This document shows, one piece after another, positions 20,733 through 20,898 of a DNA stretch of 20,898 nucleotides. Where the stretch lies: assembly GCA_030616265.1 (NCBI GenBank), contig JAUWXS010000002.1, positions 1 through 20,898 of the forward strand, in the 5' to 3' direction. The position numbers were made by a program, and so were the translations under genes. Source of the stretch: Dehalococcoidia bacterium. GTDB taxonomy: Bacteria > Chloroflexota > Dehalococcoidia > Dehalococcoidales > BS750m-G39. The stretch's first letter is position 1. Every line of letters begins with the position of its first letter. Below the pieces are notes generated by a model. That model was not told the DNA's origin. It saw only the letters and a list, made by a program, of their open reading frames with translations, and ran no database searches.

Positions 20733-20898
20733 AGGAGCGCAGCCCCATTCTGTCATTCTGAAGGAGCGAAAGCGACTGAAGAATCTCAAGAGAGTCCCCA
20801 CCTCCACCCCAATTTTATCTTTTCCCACCCACCACCCTTTAAGGAAAAAGAGGGGCTAGCGCCCCTCTTAAACACCCCCTCGGTAGCCCCTTATCCCC
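20733..20898. repeat. Dispersed intergenic repeat, copy 2 (cut by window end)
   Basis: Second copy of the element at 20471-20636, same orientation. The unit boundary on the right is not visible. Between the copies, 20637-20732 is a C-rich spacer without a gene, containing a weak CTCC/GGAG inverted repeat around 20689-20710. Confidence 0.9.

Noticed and set aside
20438..20761. Open frame of 107 codons rich in Pro, His and Ser over the repeats
   Set aside because: It is produced by the C-rich repeat copies, has no family features, and its two ends repeat the same words; a repeat artefact.
20471..20898. CRISPR array
   Set aside because: Only two long copies (about 166 bp) with one 96-bp spacer and no cas genes; repeat size and content do not fit.

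Overview
The window (about 52-55% GC by eye) reads as a bacterial chromosome fragment, most likely from an uncultured anaerobic Chloroflexota of the Dehalococcoidia type. This is inferred from the mix of bacterial genes with archaeal-looking small regulators (TackOD1-like zinc protein, ArnR1-like winged helix), a corrinoid methyltransferase set, clear TTGACA/TATAAT-type promoters, and the style of the dispersed intergenic repeat. No rRNA or marker gene is present to prove it.

Layout. 1-157 (-): start of a type IV pilin. 365-1732 (-): zinc-rich TackOD1-like protein with two degenerate restriction-endonuclease-like domains. 1893-2669 (+): prepilin peptidase. 2754-3460 (+): a two-gene regulator unit (winged helix, then ribbon-helix-helix/coiled coil) closed by an intrinsic terminator. 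3649-7178 (+): a tight three-gene operon of an isoprenylcysteine-methyltransferase-like membrane protein, a GH3-like acyl-adenylating enzyme and a FabF-type ketosynthase. 7339-9846 (+): a membrane c-di-GMP enzyme (7TM-GAF-GGDEF-HD-GYP) with its own promoter.

9878-17978 is one long minus-strand gene array, read from 17978 downward: lipoprotein solute-binding protein, LivH, LivM, LivG, LivF, then a corrinoid protein, a uroporphyrinogen-decarboxylase-family methyltransferase and a MetH-activation-domain protein. The simplest reading is uptake of a methylated or methoxylated compound followed by cobalamin-dependent demethylation, with the last gene reactivating the corrinoid. Up to three stacked promoters precede it. 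An 88-bp element between the binding protein and livH folds into a 17-bp stem whose two imperfect positions are G-U pairs only in the sense RNA. A second structured element lies between livF and the corrinoid gene.

18547-18623 (-): tRNA-Val(GAC) with encoded CCA, its promoter abutting and overlapping the end of the upstream gene. 18645-20039 (-): sodium:solute symporter. 20151-20381 (-): small CxxC/coiled-coil protein with a TTG start behind a consensus promoter. 20471-20898: two near-identical copies of a dispersed repeat, period 262 bp, each carrying a terminator-like hairpin.

The most interesting items are the Liv-plus-corrinoid methyltransferase array with its structured RNA elements, the TackOD1/degenerate nuclease protein beside the pilus genes, and the methyltransferase-GH3-FabF operon.
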